NCBI GenBank assembly: GCA_021829015.1
Contig: JAJZOJ010000039.1
Location: forward strand, 1-7,352
Direction of reading: 5' to 3'
Length of the DNA stretch: 7,352 nucleotides
Origin: Microcaldota archaeon
Lineage (GTDB): Archaea > Micrarchaeota > Micrarchaeia > Micrarchaeales > Micrarchaeaceae
The notes under the pieces are model-generated. The model had not been told where the DNA came from and did not search any database. It worked only from the letters and a program-made list of their open reading frames with translations. The translations under genes and the position numbers were made by a program. The stretch's first letter is position 1. Each line of letters opens with the position of its first letter. Of the stretch, positions 5,866 to 7,352 are shown in pieces.

Positions 5866-7158
5866 TCATGGGCAGCCGGTGCATCCCTTCATGTTCGCGC
5901 CTTTGAACTTCGCGCCGCTTATGTTGGCTCCAGCGAGGTTGGCATACTGCAGATTTGCGTTCTGGAAGTTTACGTCCGTCAGGTTGGCGCCCCCTAGGTT
6001 CGCGAACTCGAGGTTGGTGCCCTCAAAATTATCCCCGGAGAAATTGCCTCCCTGAAGGTCCGCGTACTCCATGTCCGCATAGTTGAAGTTCGTGCCCTGC
6101 GTAGCGGTGATGCCCTGCAGGTCCGCCCCGACAAGGTTTGCGTCATCGAAGTTTATGTTGTACGCGTAGACGTTCTGCAAATCCGCGAACATCAATGTCG
6201 CATAGTCAAAGTTCGTGCTGTTCAGGTTCGCAGCCTCGAGATCGGCGTAGTTCAGGTCGCCCTGGTTGACATTGTCTCCTTTCATGTTATAGCCCGGAAC
6301 GTAGCAGTATGATGCCGATATCCTGTTTAGGTTGCTGCCTCCGCTCGTGGGGAACGAGGCGCATTGCTGGTATGTCACGCTGTTGTACGTTGCGGTTACC
6401 GTGCAGCTCTTCGTGGCGGTTATGATGCCTCCTTCGGTGTTCAGCCCGCATCCAGAGACAGAATTGAATATGTATGCGGACATGCCGGAGTTCCTTATCA
6501 CCGGGCTGTACTCCGCTACGTGGGAACTGCCGTACTGGAAGAATTCGACCAGCGGCAGCTGGTAATCCTCGAAGTTGCTGCCGTTGACCCTTAGGGCAGC
6601 GCCGTTCCTTACGAACTGCAGGTCCTTAACTATGAAAGTGACGAATATGGGGTGCTGTACAGATCCATCTGTCCTGAGCTGCCCGCCAAAGTAGTATGCC
6701 TCCTTGGGGCATGTCGAATTGGATATGCGCGAAGGGGCCCCGGCGCAGTAATTGGCGGCAACGCTGAACATCCCTGTATACTGCTGCCCTGGGGTCACCG
6801 GTTCGCTGAAGTTGGCCGCGCAGTAGAACATCTGGCCAGCTTTTATCGTGTTGGGCGTGCAGAACCCCCCGGTGCTCGGGTAGGAGCCGATTATCGCGTT
6901 GAAGCCTCCTATGCTGATGTTTCCCGGGACCATGTCCGTGGAAAGCACAACCAGCTGGGATCCTCCGTTGGCATTGAAGTAGATGCTGTCAAGGCAGTTG
7001 AACTCGCTGTAGAATGAGCACTCGGTTGGGAATGTCGCCTTTGGTATGCTCGCGAATATTATCAGGAAGACAAGTACCATAGCTATGATTATGAACGTGA
7101 ACCCGTAGGTCGTCAGGAACTCTATCGCGCTCTGGCCCTTGAGCATCCCGTCTTCCAT
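5866..7158 (-). CDS. Pilin-signal pentapeptide-repeat surface protein
   Basis: Starting at the ATG at 7158 the protein has 430 residues. MEDGMLKG|QSAIEFLTTYG followed by a ~20-residue hydrophobic stretch is a class III signal peptide, cut between Gly and Gln by a prepilin peptidase of the EppA type. The mature N-terminal helix anchors the protein in the membrane or a pilus-like fibre. Residues ~47-285 form a Cys-rich extracellular domain with ten cysteines. Residues ~301-424 are about 24 pentapeptides of the A(D/N)Lxx or (T/N)NFxx type (ADLEA, ANLNS, TNFDY), which fold as a right-handed beta-helix. The protein ends CTGCP. The open frame extends to a TTG at 7200, but that overlaps the tRNA-Cys end. 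A TATA box about 26 bases before 7158 supports the later, leaderless start. The role is unknown; adhesion or envelope structure is my inference. Confidence 0.9.
   Translation of the reverse strand: MEDGMLKGQSAIEFLTTYGFTFIIIAMVLVFLIIFASIPKATFPTECSFYSEFNCLDSIYFNANGGSQLVVLSTDMVPGNISIGGFNAIIGSYPSTGGFCTPNTIKAGQMFYCAANFSEPVTPGQQYTGMFSVAANYCAGAPSRISNSTCPKEAYYFGGQLRTDGSVQHPIFVTFIVKDLQFVRNGAALRVNGSNFEDYQLPLVEFFQYGSSHVAEYSPVIRNSGMSAYIFNSVSGCGLNTEGGIITATKSCTVTATYNSVTYQQCASFPTSGGSNLNRISASYCYVPGYNMKGDNVNQGDLNYADLEAANLNSTNFDYATLMFADLQNVYAYNINFDDANLVGADLQGITATQGTNFNYADMEYADLQGGNFSGDNFEGTNLEFANLGGANLTDVNFQNANLQYANLAGANISGAKFKGANMKGCTGCP
5887..6258 (-). repeat. Pentapeptide-repeat coding array (15-bp period)
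   Basis: About 24 consecutive 15-base units encode five-residue repeats with Leu or Phe at the central position and small residues (A, G, S, T) two places before it. Two irregular breaks occur: NVYAYNIN in the first half and ITATQGTN in the middle. DNA identity between units is low, so the array is not a recent slippage product. Confidence 0.9.
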
Positions 7159-7180
7159 GGTTACTGATACGAACCAAAAG

Positions 7181-7190
7181 GTATTAAACC
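7181..7190 (-). promoter_or_regulatory. TATA-like box deciding the pentapeptide gene start
   Basis: On the minus strand it reads GGTTTAATAC, centred about 26-27 bases upstream of the ATG at 7158. That is the spacing for a leaderless transcript, and it is the main reason to prefer 7158 over the TTG at 7200. It lies between the tRNA 3' end and the gene. Confidence 0.5.
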
Positions 7191-7199
7191 CATCAAGCA

Positions 7200-7285
7200 A
7201 GCCAGGAGGGGAAATTTCGCCCTAAGGTGTCGAATCCCCCTATGCCGCTCTGCAGGCGGCCGCATAGCCGATCTGCCATCCTGGC
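7200..7285 (-). tRNA. tRNA-Cys (anticodon GCA) with a T-loop intron
   Basis: Read on the minus strand from 7285. The acceptor stem GCCAGGA (7285-7279) pairs perfectly with TCCTGGC (7207-7201). The D-arm has G10-C25, C11-G24 and A12-T23, with G18G19 and a non-canonical 13-22 pair as in other tRNA-Cys. The anticodon stem is GCCGC/GCGGC (5 bp) around the loop CTGCAGA, giving anticodon GCA at 7253-7251. The variable region has 4 bases. The T-stem GGGGA (7239-7235) pairs with TCCCC (7212-7208), but 22 bases instead of 7 separate the strands. Removing a 15-base intron leaves the standard loop TTCGACT. The discriminator at 7200 is U, the known identity base for tRNA-Cys. CCA is not encoded. A TATA-like box lies about 30 bases upstream. 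Confidence 0.9.
7214..7228 (-). other. 15-nt bulge-helix-bulge intron in the tRNA-Cys T-loop
   Basis: Within the T-arm the minus strand reads GGGGA-TTCG-ACA-CC-TTAG-GG-CGAA-ATT-TCCCC. The T-stem is the outer helix and TTCG/CGAA the 4-bp central helix. ACA and ATT are 3-base bulges on opposite strands, and CC/GG with loop TTAG is a minimal inner hairpin. This is a bulge-helix-bulge substrate for the archaeal splicing endonuclease. Cutting between the second and third base of each bulge removes 15 bases between positions 59 and 60. The exact bond could be shifted by one base without changing the intron length. Confidence 0.8.
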
Positions 7286-7310
7286 CCAGAAGGATTTTGA
7301 GCCGCGCCAT

Positions 7311-7321
7311 TATTATATTTT
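7311..7321 (-). promoter_or_regulatory. TATA-like box for tRNA-Cys
   Basis: On the minus strand it reads AAAATATAATA, centred about 30 bases before the first tRNA base (7285), so transcription would begin a few bases ahead of the tRNA. The AT-rich box might also serve a gene starting beyond the right edge on the other strand. Confidence 0.55.
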
Positions 7322-7352
7322 CTTATGGTAGTTTATTCGCGTGGTGATATGG

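Noticed and set aside
7159..7200. Upstream extension of the pentapeptide gene to a TTG at 7200
   Set aside because: It would add 14 residues before the pilin-type signal, overlap the tRNA discriminator base, and lie over the gene's own TATA box.
7325..7352. A possible gene start at ATG 7325 (MVVYSRGDM...) or ATG 7349, running off the right edge
   Set aside because: At most nine codons are visible, the candidate starts compete, and a TATA box at the right distance is clear only for the tRNA on the other strand. Nothing can be said without more sequence.

Overview
The window reads as archaeal genomic DNA, most likely a small-genome DPANN archaeon of the Micrarchaeota/ARMAN type. That placement is inference: no 16S gene or lineage marker is present. 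The archaeal call rests on several things. Genes start about 25-30 bases after TATA-like boxes and have almost no 5' leader. One protein has a class III (type IV pilin-like) signal peptide with a QSAIEF motif. Archease is present. A tRNA-Cys carries a bulge-helix-bulge intron at a non-canonical site. Surface proteins are rich in Thr/Asn sequons and end in a basic membrane anchor.

Layout. From 1 to 1577 (+) lies the 3' part of a membrane-anchored surface protein with two tandem ~109-residue Ig-like units. Its N-terminus is missing, possibly through a frameshift near 41-48. From 1578 to 1925 there is no intact gene. This stretch holds an N-terminal stub of a DUF763 gene (-), then what looks like the tail of an IS200/IS605-type tnpB, then a near-perfect terminal hairpin: an insertion/deletion scar. 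NAD kinase (-, 1926-2693) lies just upstream of the stub. It shares a symmetric, AT-rich divergent promoter with a secreted or anchored clan GH-A glycosidase (+, 2769-3773). Next come two minus-strand genes: a 114-residue helical orphan (3798-4142) and a family 4-like uracil-DNA glycosylase (4221-4826) that lacks three of the four expected Fe-S cysteines. Archease (+, 4912-5349) diverges from the glycosylase and is followed by a three-helix UPF0132/DUF4870-type membrane protein (+, 5403-5753). The right end carries, on the minus strand, tRNA-Cys (7285-7200) and then a pilin-signal/pentapeptide-repeat surface protein (7158-5866).

How the parts relate. NAD kinase, the glycosylase and archease are housekeeping genes (NADP supply, DNA repair, RNA ligation). 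The surface repeat protein, the glycosidase, the UPF0132 protein and the pentapeptide protein are envelope or cell-surface genes. Archease activates the RtcB ligase, which joins tRNA exons after intron removal, and the tRNA-Cys at the right end needs exactly that. The two observations most worth follow-up are the 15-nt intron inside the T-loop of tRNA-Cys and the apparent loss of the iron-sulfur cluster from the glycosylase.
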